Assembly (NCBI GenBank): GCA_015061545.1
Contig: SUWJ01000007.1
Coordinates: 1 to 64,000 of the forward strand
Direction of reading: 5' to 3'
DNA length: 64,000 nucleotides
Source of the DNA: Lentisphaerota bacterium
Lineage (GTDB): Bacteria; Verrucomicrobiota; Lentisphaeria; Victivallales; Victivallaceae
Both the position numbers and the translations under genes were made by a program. The stretch's first letter is position 1, and each line of letters starts with the position of its first letter. Shown here in pieces: positions 53,069 to 62,414 of this stretch. The notes below the pieces were generated by a model. That model saw only the letters and a list, made by a program, of their open reading frames with translations, made no database searches and was not told the origin of the DNA.

Positions 53069-54241
53069 TCACTTGGCCGGGGCAGGAGCCGCAGGTGCAG
53101 CTGCAGGAGCAGCTGCGGGAGCTGCGGGCATGGCAGGAGCTTTGACCAGAATCTGCACTTTGGCATCTTTCATCAGCTGGGCAAAGACCTTCTGAGCGGC
53201 CTCGTTGCGCTTCTGATTAAGCAGCATTGCCTGCAGACGGTCCTTGACTTCCGCCAATTCGATCTTGCGTTCGCTCTGGGCGGCGTCGCGGCGGATGATG
53301 TGATAACCGAACTGAGTTTTGACCGGAGCCGAAAGTTCGCCCGCTTTCAGCGCAAAAGCGGCTTTTTCAAACTCAGGAACCATCTGTCCCGTGCTGAAAG
53401 CGCCCAGCGAACCCTGTGCGCTCTTGCCGGAAGGACAGGTGCTCTTTTCGGCGGCCAGTTTGCCGAAGTCAGCGCCTTTTTTCAGCTCGGCAAGAATCGC
53501 TTCGCACTCCGCCTTGGCTTTTGCCCAGGCCTTGTCGTCGGCATCTTTATCCACCCCGATAAGAATGTGCGAAGCGCGAACGCTGCCTTCGGGATCACCG
53601 GGTTCAACGAACTGCTCAGGATTTTCCTTGTAGAACTTTTCCAGTTCCGCTTGAGTCACTTCCAGCTTGCCGGTTTTCTGTTCGATAAACTTTTCAAAAG
53701 CCAGCATTTTCTGAGCTTCTTTGCTTTCGGACTGTTCTTTGATGATGCTGTCGATGGTCTTGCCCTGAGCCTTGAGCATCTGCTCGATCATATTGCGCTG
53801 CTCCTGGGGCATCTTTTCGATTTCGCTCTTGATCTGAGCGGCAATATCCGCAGCGGTAACTTTGATCCCCGATTTGGCGACCGCCTGATCGATCACCTGA
53901 GTAAGAACATACTGTTCAACCATCTGCGGAGCCTGCATTTTCAGCATTTCCACGGGCACCTGCGCCGGGATCATACCGTTGGGGATCTGCTGGGCGGCAA
54001 ATTTGATAAACTCATCTTTAGTCACCGCCTTGCCGTCAATGGTCGCCACCGTTGCGGGCAGAAAATCAAACGCTTTAGCCACAGGAGTACCCGCCTGCTG
54101 ATTCATTGCCGCCACCAGATTGGCACCGTCTTTCTGCGCTTCAGGCGCGGGGACCGAAGTGGTCCGCGGATTGTCAGCCATCAGCATTGCACCCATACCA
54201 AGCACCATACCCGGTACCAGCATCATCTTGAATTTACCCAT
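53069..54241 (-). CDS. Parvulin-type peptidyl-prolyl isomerase (SurA/PrsA-like)
   Basis: Exported folding factor of 390 residues. A signal peptide (about 1-23) is followed by a helical chaperone part (about 60-220, with NMIEQMLKAQGKTIDSI) and one parvulin domain (about 228-320): SVRASHILIGVD, STCPSGKSAQGSLGAFSTGQ, TQFGYHIIRRD. The C-terminus is an Ala-Pro repeat (AAPAAAPAAPAPAK) that may be a wall-spanning linker. AAAAGGAG lies before the ATG. A terminator closes the gene. Confidence 0.9.
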   Translation of the reverse strand: MGKFKMMLVPGMVLGMGAMLMADNPRTTSVPAPEAQKDGANLVAAMNQQAGTPVAKAFDFLPATVATIDGKAVTKDEFIKFAAQQIPNGMIPAQVPVEMLKMQAPQMVEQYVLTQVIDQAVAKSGIKVTAADIAAQIKSEIEKMPQEQRNMIEQMLKAQGKTIDSIIKEQSESKEAQKMLAFEKFIEQKTGKLEVTQAELEKFYKENPEQFVEPGDPEGSVRASHILIGVDKDADDKAWAKAKAECEAILAELKKGADFGKLAAEKSTCPSGKSAQGSLGAFSTGQMVPEFEKAAFALKAGELSAPVKTQFGYHIIRRDAAQSERKIELAEVKDRLQAMLLNQKRNEAAQKVFAQLMKDAKVQILVKAPAMPAAPAAAPAAAPAAPAPAK

Positions 54242-54432
54242 AAAAATCTCCTTTTATTTTTATTTTCCGGACTCAATAATCCTTAACCACACTCTAAGAC
54301 CGCACCGCGAAACATAAAGTTTCAGCCGCAAAGCCCAATAATATAATGCTTCAGGCGCGTGTTATATTTAGAAGATAACCCTGTTTTATCAATTTTTCAA
54401 GCCGTAAATAGTTTTTTTTATAGAAATAATAC

Positions 54433-54461
54433 TTGCGAAAATCAACTTTGGGTTGTAAATT
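54433..54461 (+). promoter_or_regulatory. Promoter of the PPi-PFK gene
   Basis: TTGCGA (54433-54438), 17 bp, TAAATT (54456-54461), about 70 bases before the gene. The rest of 54242-54432 is AT-rich with no gene. Confidence 0.55.
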
Positions 54462-54528
54462 ACCATCCGTAACAAATGTTTTGAGAAGATCGAACAGTTT
54501 TTTCATAATCAAACGAAAGGATAAAAAA

Positions 54529-56190
54529 ATGAGTGCTGCTGTTTCTGCTCTCCAGAAGGCGCGTGCCGCCTACCAACCCAAACTGCCCAAAAGCCTGCGT
54601 AACGGCGCCGCCGCCAAAGCGGTAAACGGCGAACCCACCACCGCTGCCGGCAACGTTGAACAGATCAAAGCGCTGTTCACCGAAAACTTCGGCAGCCCCA
54701 TGGTGACTTTTGAAGCCGCCGCTGCCGATGCAGTCAACAGCAAATTCAACGCCGGTGTGATCCTTTCCGGCGGTCAGGCCCCCGGCGGTCACAACGTTAT
54801 CGCGGGTATCTACGACGGTCTGAAAAGCCTCAACAAAGAAAACAAGCTCTACGGTTTCCTCAAAGGTCCTGACGGGCTGGTCAAAAATGAGTACATCGAA
54901 CTGACCGATGAAATCATCGATGCTCACCGCAACACCGGCGGGTTCGATATGATCGGCTCCGGCCGTACCAAGCTGGAAAAAGTTGAACAGTTCGAAGCCG
55001 GCAAAAAGAACTGCGAAGCGCTGGACATCAAAGCGCTGGTCATCGTCGGCGGCGATGACTCCAACACCAACGCCTGTCTGTTGAGCGAATATTACCGCAA
55101 GACCAAGGCGGGTATTCAGGTGGTGGGCTGCCCCAAGACCATCGACGGCGACTTGAAGAACGAATATATCGAAGCCAGCTTCGGGTTCGACACCGCCTGC
55201 CGCGTCTACAGCGAACTTATCGGCAATATCGGCCGCGATGCCAACTCCGCCAAGAAATACTGGCACTTCATCAAACTGATGGGCCGCAGCGCTTCGCACA
55301 TTGCTTTGGAATGCGCATTGCAGACCCAGCCCAACGCCACGATCATTTCCGAAGAAGTGGCGGAAAAGAAAACCACGCTGGCGGAAATCGTTGATTACCT
55401 CGCCGGCATTGTTGCCGACCGCGCCGCCAACGGCATGAACTTCGGCGTGGCGCTGATCCCCGAAGGTCTGGTGGAATTCATCCCCGAAGTCAAAGCGCTT
55501 ATTGCCGAACTCAACGATCTGCTGGCAAAAGAAGAAGCTGCTTTTGCCGCGATTACCGAAGCCGATGAAAAGATCGCCTTCCTCAAGGCTAAACTTTCGG
55601 CGGATAAAGCAGCGGTCTACGCCAGCTTGCCCCGTACCATCCAGCTGCAGCTCTGCCTGGACCGCGACCCCCACGGCAACGTGCAGGTTTCTCTGATCGA
55701 AACCGAAAAGATGCTGGCCGAAATGGTCAAGACCAAGCTCGCTACCTGGAAAGCCGAAGGCAAATACAACGGCAAATTCAGCGCCCAGACCCACTTCTTC
55801 GGCTACGAAGGCCGTTGCGCCGCGCCGTCGAACTTTGATGCCGACTACTGCTACAGTCTGGGTTACACCGCAGCTGCGCTGCTGGCGGCGGGCGTTACCG
55901 GCTATATGTCCAGCGTGCGCAACACCATGCTGCCGGCGGACGAATGGGTTGCCGGCGGTATTCCGATCACGATGATGATGAATATGGAACGCCGTCACGG
56001 TGAAGACAAGCCGGTTATCAAGAAGGCGCTGGTGGAACTGGAAGGCAAACCCTTCAAGTTCTTTGCTTCCAAGCGTGCCGAATGGGCAAAAGAAACCAGC
56101 TATGTCTATCCCGGTCCCATCCAGTATTTCGGTCCGTCCGAAGTCTGCGACCAGTGCACCAAGACTCTGGCGCTGGAACAGAGCAAGTAA
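54529..56190 (+). CDS. pfp: Pyrophosphate-dependent phosphofructokinase
   Basis: Converts fructose-6-phosphate and pyrophosphate to fructose-1,6-bisphosphate reversibly, replacing ATP in glycolysis. The 553 residues fit the long PPi type (plant beta/Borrelia-like). [11 protein letters not shown] is the first phosphate loop, [10 protein letters not shown] carries the Asp pair that favours PPi over [13 protein letters not shown] holds the catalytic Asp, and [13 protein letters not shown] binds the sugar. The ATG at 54529 has AAAGG eight bases upstream; a longer frame is excluded. It precedes gatC by 27 bases. Confidence 0.95.
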   Translation: MSAAVSALQKARAAYQPKLPKSLRNGAAAKAVNGEPTTAAGNVEQIKALFTENFGSPMVTFEAAAADAVNSKFNAGVILSGGQAPGGHNVIAGIYDGLKSLNKENKLYGFLKGPDGLVKNEYIELTDEIIDAHRNTGGFDMIGSGRTKLEKVEQFEAGKKNCEALDIKALVIVGGDDSNTNACLLSEYYRKTKAGIQVVGCPKTIDGDLKNEYIEASFGFDTACRVYSELIGNIGRDANSAKKYWHFIKLMGRSASHIALECALQTQPNATIISEEVAEKKTTLAEIVDYLAGIVADRAANGMNFGVALIPEGLVEFIPEVKALIAELNDLLAKEEAAFAAITEADEKIAFLKAKLSADKAAVYASLPRTIQLQLCLDRDPHGNVQVSLIETEKMLAEMVKTKLATWKAEGKYNGKFSAQTHFFGYEGRCAAPSNFDADYCYSLGYTAAALLAAGVTGYMSSVRNTMLPADEWVAGGIPITMMMNMERRHGEDKPVIKKALVELEGKPFKFFASKRAEWAKETSYVYPGPIQYFGPSEVCDQCTKTLALEQSK

Positions 56191-56217
56191 TCAATAAAAA
56201 GTAAACGGTAAGTTGAT

Positions 56218-56532
56218 ATGAGCAATACAAACAACGCTGCTATCGACGTAAAATATGTTGCGGAGCTGGCTCGTATTGATCTGGCGGAAGAAGCTGTGGA
56301 AAAACTCCAGCAGGATATGCAGAATATCGTGGCGTACATCGAACAGCTTTCCGAACTGGATGTAAGCAATATCGAGCCGACCGCTCATGCCGCCGCCCTG
56401 ACCAATGTAGTGCGCAAAGACGAAGCCAAAACCAGTTTTCCCCGGGAAACTATGCTGGCAAATGCCCCCGCAGTACTGGATGGAGAAACGATCAAAGTTC
56501 CTCAGGTGCTGCCGGGAGAAGGGATCAATTAA
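56218..56532 (+). CDS. gatC: Asp/Glu-tRNA amidotransferase subunit C
   Basis: The 104-residue GatC subunit wraps around GatA and GatB in the complex that amidates misacylated Glu-tRNA(Gln) or Asp-tRNA(Asn). It begins with the usual helix (VKYVAELARIDLAEEAVEKL) and the ISELDVSNIEPTAHA-like EQLSELDVSNIEPTAHA block. Its stop lies three bases before gatA. gatB is not in the window. Confidence 0.93.
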   Translation: MSNTNNAAIDVKYVAELARIDLAEEAVEKLQQDMQNIVAYIEQLSELDVSNIEPTAHAAALTNVVRKDEAKTSFPRETMLANAPAVLDGETIKVPQVLPGEGIN

Positions 56533-56535
56533 GTT

Positions 56536-58005
56536 ATGAATATGATGTCTATTGCACAGGCGGCAGAAGCATTGAAACTCGGGAGCGTAACTTCCGCGGA
56601 TTTGGTGGAGGCGGTGATTGCCAACGTAACGGAACGGGACGGCGCTGTCAAGGCGTTTCTCAAGCTGGATGCAGATAAACTGCGCAAGCTGGCGGCCGAA
56701 TCCGATGCGCGCCGCGCTGCGGGTAATGCCCTGAGTGAATACGATGGTATTCCTGTCGGGATCAAAGACTGTATCGTTACCGGAGGCGAAACCTGCGCCT
56801 GCGCTTCCAAGCTGCTGGAAAACGTGGTATCACCTTACGACTCAACCGCAGTAGCCAAGCTCAAAGCGCTGGGTTTTATTCCCACCGGACGGCTCAATAT
56901 GGACGAGTTTGCCATGGGCAGCAGCTGCGAAAACAGCGCGTTTCAGAAAACAGCCAACCCCTGGGATACCGATCGGGTACCCGGCGGTTCATCGGGCGGT
57001 TCAGCGGCTGCGGTCGGTGCCAGACTGGTGCCGGCAGCGCTGGGCAGCGACACAGGCGGCTCGATCCGTCAGCCCGCAAGTTTCTGCGGGATCGTGGGGC
57101 TTAAACCCACCTACGGACGGGTATCCCGCTACGGCTTGGTGGCGTTCGCCTCCAGTCTGGATCAGATCGGCCCGATGACCACGAGTGTGGAAGATGCCGC
57201 GATCCTGCTGGAAGCGATAACCGGGGCCGATCCCCATGACTCCACAAGTCTGCCGCTGGAAAAGGAAGCGTTTGTTCAGGCGGTACGTCAAACTACCGCC
57301 GATGAGTTCAAAACCCTCAAAATCGGTCTGCCCGAAGAGTATTTCAATGCCGAAGGCATGAGTGCGGAAGTCAAAGCCGCCATCGATCAGGCGGTCGAAC
57401 AGGTCAAAGCAGCGGGTGCGGAGATCGTGCCGGTAAAACTGCCGCATACCAAGTATGCAGTTGCAGTATACTACATTATCGCCACGGCGGAAGCCAGCGC
57501 CAATCTGGCGCGCTTCGACGGGATCCGCTACGGCGCACGCAAAGAAGCTAAAGATCTGGTATCCAGTTATTTTGCCAGCCGCGGTGCCGGTTTCGGCGAA
57601 GAGGTAAAACGGCGTATTCTGCTGGGAACTTATGTGCTGAGCAGCGGTTATTACGATGCGTATTACCTGCGGGCACAAAAGGTGCGTACCCTGATCCGGC
57701 GCGACTTTGAAGAAGCGTTCAAAAGCTGCGATATATTGCTGACACCTGTAGCGCCCAACGTGGCGTTCAAGTTCGGCGAAAAAAGTTCGAATCCGCTGGA
57801 AATGTATCTTTCGGATATTTTCACTATTGCCCTCAATCTGGCGGGCAACTGCGGAATCAGCGTACCGGCAGCGCTGGGCAGCGAAAGCGCCATGCCTATT
57901 GGCGTACAATTCATTGCTCCCGCTCTGGCGGAAAACAAACTGCTGAAAGCGGCGCGGGCTTTTGAATTGATCCGTGGCAGTTTCCCTGCCCTGCAGGGGT
58001 GCTGA
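56536..58005 (+). CDS. gatA: Asp/Glu-tRNA amidotransferase subunit A
   Basis: Amidase subunit, 489 residues, releasing ammonia from glutamine. The Ser-cis-Ser-Lys triad lies in GIKDCIVTGG, GGSSGGSAAAV and GSDTGGSIRQPASFCG. RVSRYGLVAFASSLDQIGPM is a hallmark of GatA over other amidases. It follows gatC closely and ends before a terminator hairpin. gatB must lie elsewhere in the genome. Confidence 0.97.
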   Translation: MNMMSIAQAAEALKLGSVTSADLVEAVIANVTERDGAVKAFLKLDADKLRKLAAESDARRAAGNALSEYDGIPVGIKDCIVTGGETCACASKLLENVVSPYDSTAVAKLKALGFIPTGRLNMDEFAMGSSCENSAFQKTANPWDTDRVPGGSSGGSAAAVGARLVPAALGSDTGGSIRQPASFCGIVGLKPTYGRVSRYGLVAFASSLDQIGPMTTSVEDAAILLEAITGADPHDSTSLPLEKEAFVQAVRQTTADEFKTLKIGLPEEYFNAEGMSAEVKAAIDQAVEQVKAAGAEIVPVKLPHTKYAVAVYYIIATAEASANLARFDGIRYGARKEAKDLVSSYFASRGAGFGEEVKRRILLGTYVLSSGYYDAYYLRAQKVRTLIRRDFEEAFKSCDILLTPVAPNVAFKFGEKSSNPLEMYLSDIFTIALNLAGNCGISVPAALGSESAMPIGVQFIAPALAENKLLKAARAFELIRGSFPALQGC

Positions 58006-58039
58006 CACCGCAGACAAGCAATCAAACGGCTGTTAACCA

Positions 58040-58085
58040 GGCGCAGTATCAACAGGGTAGAACTCTGATACTGCGCCGGATTTTT
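58040..58085 (+). terminator. Terminator after gatCA
   Basis: GGCGCAGTATCA (58040-58051) pairs over 12 bp with TGATACTGCGCC (58066-58077), followed by GGATTTTTCC. Confidence 0.85.
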
Positions 58086-58098
58086 CCGGAGCAACGTA

Positions 58099-59202
58099 AT
58101 GAAGAGCAAATTATTCTTTTCTGCCGCAGCGCTGTTGCTGCTGTCGGCAATGCCCATGGTGGCGGGGAATATATCACAGGGGATCAGCAGTATAAAATTT
58201 GACCGCCGCGCCAACGGTCAGGCGGCATGGCAGAAGATTTATGTAGTCAATGTAATCAATCCTGCGATTCCCTACAGCGTGAAAGCTGGCGGCATACTAA
58301 AAAAAATAAAGCAGGATTTTGCTTCGGATAATGTGGAGATTCTGGCAGTATTGCCATGCAATCGCGCCGAAGCGGAAAAATTTGCGGCGTTACACACGGA
58401 ATTCGATTTTCCTTTAAGCTACGACGAAAATCTGCTTGATCTGCGCAAGCTGCTGCAAAACAGCGGCGACTCCTTCAATCCTGCCAGCATATTCAACCAC
58501 GCAGGTAAACTGCTCTGGAGCGGTGACCCGGTGGATTTGCCTTTGCTGCTGAAGATCATAACCGGAAAAAAGTACAGCGAGCGCTATGAGATCCGCCTCG
58601 GCGTACTTTACAGCGAGCTGCAGACTGCATTGCGCTCAGGCAGCGCCAAACTTATCGAACAGGCGGCAGACAAGATATTGCAGCTGCGGCCGGAACAGCT
58701 CAGCGCGGTCAACGCCAAGGCTTACGCGCTGGAAATGTCGGGCAACTGGAGCAGCTTGGAAAACTTTTTCCGCAGCCGGATCAAACGTTTTCCGCAAGCG
58801 CCCGAAAATTACATAATGTTGATCGAGGCAGCGTACCGTAATCCGACTCAAAGCAACATCGTACCGCAGTTAGCGGCGGAGTTCATGCAGAATCTCCCCG
58901 ACGATGCAGAAAACATCAACGCGCTGGCATGGAGTATGCTTACCAATCTGCCGTTTGATGTACAGGCACTTAAGGCTGCCGAAAACGCCGTTGCCCTGCT
59001 GCAGAAAAGTACGATTGCTGCTCAGAGCAACGTTTTGGCAACCCGCGCCTTGCTGGCATATCGGCAATGCGACCTTGCCGCCGCCGGCACTTTGGCACAA
59101 CAGGCGCTGCAAGCAGCAAAAAGCGACAGCGAAAAGAAGTTTCTGCAGGAATTGGTTCAATACTTTGACTATTTGAAAAAAAGCCATCCCAGCGGCGACT
59201 GA
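58099..59202 (+). CDS. Exported thioredoxin-like/TPR protein
   Basis: A 367-residue protein with a signal peptide (about 1-22). Residues about 45-165 follow a thioredoxin fold (VYVVNVINP, VEILAVLPCNRAEAEKFAAL, LSYDENLLDLRKLL, FNHAGKLLWSG) but the CxxC is absent (NVINPAIPYS). The rest is helical, with TPR-like repeats (AKAYALEMSGNWSSLENFF, ENINALAWSMLTNLPFD). It may act in protein interaction rather than redox chemistry. It follows the gatA terminator and is convergent with folB. Confidence 0.65.
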   Translation: MKSKLFFSAAALLLLSAMPMVAGNISQGISSIKFDRRANGQAAWQKIYVVNVINPAIPYSVKAGGILKKIKQDFASDNVEILAVLPCNRAEAEKFAALHTEFDFPLSYDENLLDLRKLLQNSGDSFNPASIFNHAGKLLWSGDPVDLPLLLKIITGKKYSERYEIRLGVLYSELQTALRSGSAKLIEQAADKILQLRPEQLSAVNAKAYALEMSGNWSSLENFFRSRIKRFPQAPENYIMLIEAAYRNPTQSNIVPQLAAEFMQNLPDDAENINALAWSMLTNLPFDVQALKAAENAVALLQKSTIAAQSNVLATRALLAYRQCDLAAAGTLAQQALQAAKSDSEKKFLQELVQYFDYLKKSHPSGD

Positions 59203-59230
59203 AGCGGCAGATAAAGAGCTTGCCGTAAAA

Positions 59231-59590
59231 TCAGTTTTGACGGCAGCGGGTGATTTCCACCGCCACGGCAGTTGCCGAACCGATGGCACGGGGTTTATCG
59301 ACCGTTATGGTAACGCTCTCCAGCAGCGGAAAACGCTCCAGCAGCAGTTGTGCCGAATTTTCGGCAAAGGCTTCGATCAGCAGAAACGAACTCTTCCTGC
59401 CCAACTCCAACAGCAGTTCGGCAGCTTCCTGATAATTTACCGATTTAAAAAGGTCATCGCTGACACCTGCCGCCTGCAGCGGACACTCCATAACCACGTT
59501 GAGGATCAGCGGGCGGGGAGCCAACCGCTCGTGACTCAAAGTACCGACCACCGTCATTACGGTCAGATCACGAATAAATATCTTATCCAT
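59231..59590 (-). CDS. folB: Dihydroneopterin aldolase
   Basis: Folate pathway enzyme making 6-hydroxymethyl-dihydropterin. The 119 residues have the usual length. IRDLTVMTVVGTLSHERL gives the conserved Glu, NYQEAAELLLELG the tyrosine helix, and KPRAIGSATAVAVEI the lysine motif. A DUF975-like gene lies 7 bases upstream on the same strand. Confidence 0.9.
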   Translation of the reverse strand: MDKIFIRDLTVMTVVGTLSHERLAPRPLILNVVMECPLQAAGVSDDLFKSVNYQEAAELLLELGRKSSFLLIEAFAENSAQLLLERFPLLESVTITVDKPRAIGSATAVAVEITRCRQN

Positions 59591-59596
59591 ATAAAA

Positions 59597-60271
59597 TCAC
59601 TCTCTTTGCGAGTTCTGCAGCACCAGCGCATCGTAATACGCCGCTGAAAAATAAGAACAAAATGGCAGATACCACAACAAACCCAGTCCGCAAGTAAGAA
59701 ATACAACAGGAATACCTATCAGCATCAGCAGCAAATTGAATCCGAAAAGTTCCAGCTTGTGATTTTTCATCAACGCCCTGCTCCTGCTTAAAGCATCCAT
59801 CATCGGCGTAGACGGCGAATCCAGCAGGATGTAATTGACGGCGAAAAACGACAGCGATATAACAATACACGGGATCCAGCACAACAGCGCCGCTACCGCA
59901 AGCACAGCTGCCGCAATGTAGTATTGAGTTATCCCCAGCAACACCGCTGCAATGCCCAGCGGAACTGCCAGCAGCATGGGCAGCATACTGAAAAACGATG
60001 CCAGAAAATTAGCTCCGACCAGCGGCCAATAATTGCTGAACGGGTTGAAAATAACATCTATCTCCGGATCTCCGCCCCGTACGATCAACAGAAAATACCA
60101 AAGTTCCCCCGCCACCAGCGGCATTAAAAAAAACGTTCCCAGCCCGAAGGAGAGCTGATTCACCCCTTGAATTATCCCCGCTGTAATCAGAACAACCAGC
60201 AGCGATCGCCAATAATTCCGGCTCAGTTTTTGATTGGCAAGTTTGAAAAGCGCTCCGAAACTGATATTCAT
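59597..60271 (-). CDS. DUF975-like membrane protein
   Basis: A 224-residue membrane protein. It begins at the ATG at 60271 with SFGALFKLANQKLSRNYWRSL, the usual amphipathic start of DUF975 proteins. Five to six helices follow, and SRALMKNHKLELFGFNL is the conserved loop before the last pair. The function of this family is unknown. It lies just before folB and probably shares its transcript. Confidence 0.75.
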   Translation of the reverse strand: MNISFGALFKLANQKLSRNYWRSLLVVLITAGIIQGVNQLSFGLGTFFLMPLVAGELWYFLLIVRGGDPEIDVIFNPFSNYWPLVGANFLASFFSMLPMLLAVPLGIAAVLLGITQYYIAAAVLAVAALLCWIPCIVISLSFFAVNYILLDSPSTPMMDALSRSRALMKNHKLELFGFNLLLMLIGIPVVFLTCGLGLLWYLPFCSYFSAAYYDALVLQNSQRE

Positions 60272-60392
60272 AAGCTCTGCACTCCAGATAGAAAGATTGA
60301 TACTGTCAACAACCTTTTTAATATAACACAGCGATTGCAACATTGCAAATATTTTATACGCGGCGTATAACCCGCGGGAACTTGCAAATATA

Positions 60393-60432
60393 AAAAAGCT
60401 GCCGCATGAACTTGCGTTTCAGCAGCAGCTTT
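60393..60432 (-). terminator. Terminator of ychF
   Basis: On the minus strand AAAGCTGC-GC pairs with GC-GCAGCTTT, followed by TTTATATTTG. It ends the ychF transcript. Confidence 0.8.
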
Positions 60433-60456
60433 TCCCGACCGAGTGTAAATTTCTCT

Positions 60457-61557
60457 TCAGACCGAGAATCTGACGTGGATCACATCGCCATCCTGCACAA
60501 CGTAATCTTTGCCTTCGATCCTGAGTTTACCTGCGGTTTGGGCAGCGTTCCAGCCGCCGCATTCGACCATATCGCTGTAAGAAACCGTTTCCATACGGAT
60601 AAATCCGCGGCACATATCCGTATGGATCTTGCCGGCGGCATCGGGCGCCAAAGTGCCTTTGGTCACCGTCCACGCCCGCGACTCCATCGGTCCTGCAGTA
60701 AAGAACGTTATGTAATCCAGCAGCCGATAGCCCGTCTGAATCACCTGATCCAAGCCGGTTTCTTTAATTCCCAACTCTTCCATAAACATTTGGGCCTCTT
60801 CCGGCGAAAGCTGACCGAGTTCTTCTTCGATCTTGGCGCAGACCGGAATTACTTCCAAGCCCATTTCCGCAGCTTTGTCCAACAGTTTCTGCGCCAGAGG
60901 CAGATTTTTGAAATCAGCCACTCCCGCTTCATCGGTATTGGCGCAGATAAAACCGGGCATGGTGGAAAGCAAACCGAAACCTTTGACCAGCTCAACAACT
61001 TTGGGATTGCTGCGGTCATATTCGGGGCGGCGCCCTTCGCTGAGCTGATTGGCAAGATCTTTGAGCAATTCAAACTCCAACTTGGCATCAGGATCGTTGG
61101 AACGGGCAAGTTTGGAGGCTTTATCGCGCCGTTTTTCGACCATTTCCAGATCCGCCAGCATAAGTTCAGTAGAAATAACGTCCAGATCCTCCGCCGGATC
61201 GACCCGGCCGGCAACGTGTACCACGTCGGAATTTTCAAACACCCGCACCACATGAGCAATCGCATCCACGCTGCGGATATGTCCCAGAAACTGATTGCCC
61301 AGCCCCTGCCCCTGACTGGCGCCGCGCACCAGACCGGCAATATCAATAAATTTAAGGCTGGAAGGGACGATCCGTCCCGACTTTTCCATATCCGACAACA
61401 CCTGCAAACGTTTATCCGGCACCGCCACGATCCCGGTATTGGGTTCGATCGTGCAGAAGGGGAAGTTGGCAGCTTCCGCCCCGCCCCGGCTCAAAGCATT
61501 GAAAAGGGTGGATTTGCCGACGTTGGGCAATCCGACCAGACCACAGGAAAAACTCAT
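60457..61557 (-). CDS. ychF: YchF-type Obg-family ATPase
   Basis: Translation-associated ATPase of 366 residues. P-loop GLPNVGKST, DIAGLVRGASQGQGLGNQFL (G3 and following), a non-GTP G4 region, and a C-terminal TGS domain ending VQDGDVIHVRF. These match YchF, which prefers ATP over GTP. AAAAGG lies before the ATG. A good promoter lies upstream and a terminator closes the unit. Confidence 0.97.
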   Translation of the reverse strand: MSFSCGLVGLPNVGKSTLFNALSRGGAEAANFPFCTIEPNTGIVAVPDKRLQVLSDMEKSGRIVPSSLKFIDIAGLVRGASQGQGLGNQFLGHIRSVDAIAHVVRVFENSDVVHVAGRVDPAEDLDVISTELMLADLEMVEKRRDKASKLARSNDPDAKLEFELLKDLANQLSEGRRPEYDRSNPKVVELVKGFGLLSTMPGFICANTDEAGVADFKNLPLAQKLLDKAAEMGLEVIPVCAKIEEELGQLSPEEAQMFMEELGIKETGLDQVIQTGYRLLDYITFFTAGPMESRAWTVTKGTLAPDAAGKIHTDMCRGFIRMETVSYSDMVECGGWNAAQTAGKLRIEGKDYVVQDGDVIHVRFSV

Positions 61558-61604
61558 TTATTCAAATCCTTTTACTTTCAATTTTGATTGTTATATCATA
61601 TAAT

Positions 61605-61633
61605 AATTTACACCATATAAAAGTTTTTTCCAA
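61605..61633 (-). promoter_or_regulatory. Promoter of ychF
   Basis: Minus strand TTGGAA (61628-61633), 17 bp, TAAATT (61605-61610). It lies back to back with the cmk promoter. Confidence 0.6.
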
Positions 61634-61671
61634 CTTTGTAGAAAGATTTCAAGTTTTTTGGAGAAGCAAAC

Positions 61672-61700
61672 TTGTGAAAAGCGCTTTTCAAAGGTATATT
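61672..61700 (+). promoter_or_regulatory. Promoter of cmk
   Basis: TTGTGA (61672-61677), 17 bp, TATATT (61695-61700). The spacer contains AAAAGCGCTTTT, a perfect 12-bp palindrome. Confidence 0.65.
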
Positions 61701-61745
61701 ACAGAACGTATGAATATAATTATAAAAAATAACAGGAGCGGATCT

Positions 61746-62414
61746 ATGGATAAAGTAATTGCCATCGACGGACCTTCAGCTTCGGGCAAAAGCTCGCTGG
61801 CAAAAATGCTGTCGGAAAAATTGCGTATACCCTATATCAACACCGGCAGTATGTTCAGAGCCGCCGCTTTCGCAGCACAGCAGAAAAATATCAGTTGGGA
61901 GAATGAATCCGATCTGGCAGATATGCTGGAAAAACTGAATATGGAATACAAGCTCAACAGCGACGGCGAATTCGATCTCTGTATCGACGGGACTTTTCCT
62001 GCTGAAGCATTGCGCAGCAGCGAAATTGCCGCAGGCGCCAGCAAAGTAGCAACCTATCCGGCGGTACGTCACGCCCTTAAACTCCAGCAGCAGAAGATGA
62101 AAAATCTCGGCTGGCTGGTTATGGAAGGGCGCGATATCGGTACGGTGATCTTCCCCGAAGCTCAATTCAAGTTCTTTATCACCGCTTCTCCGCTGGAACG
62201 CGCCCGTCGACGGCTGGCGCAGGAAGGCGATAAAGCCGGCGGCTCGCTGGAAGAAGTAGCTGCCGCCATCGCCGCGCGGGATGAGCAGGACAGCAACCGT
62301 CCCGTAGCGCCCCTGCGCCCTGCCGAAGACGCCGAATTGCTGGATAACAGCAGTATGACTCTGGATGAAACTTTCAACTATATATACAACAAGGTGAAAA
62401 ATGCCGTACTTTGA
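61746..62414 (+). CDS. cmk: Cytidylate kinase
   Basis: Phosphorylates CMP and dCMP. The 222 residues carry IAIDGPSASGKSSLAK (P-loop), YINTGSMFRAAAF, and MEGRDIGTVIFPEAQFKFFI, the family motif. The ATG at 61746 has AGGAG seven bases upstream; an upstream extension is unsupported. Its end overlaps the thioesterase gene by 14 bases. Confidence 0.97.
   Translation: MDKVIAIDGPSASGKSSLAKMLSEKLRIPYINTGSMFRAAAFAAQQKNISWENESDLADMLEKLNMEYKLNSDGEFDLCIDGTFPAEALRSSEIAAGASKVATYPAVRHALKLQQQKMKNLGWLVMEGRDIGTVIFPEAQFKFFITASPLERARRRLAQEGDKAGGSLEEVAAAIAARDEQDSNRPVAPLRPAEDAELLDNSSMTLDETFNYIYNKVKNAVL

Noticed and set aside
54460..55998. 512-residue open frame opposite the PPi-PFK gene
   Set aside because: Antisense to a gene with all family motifs; no start signal or recognisable domain.
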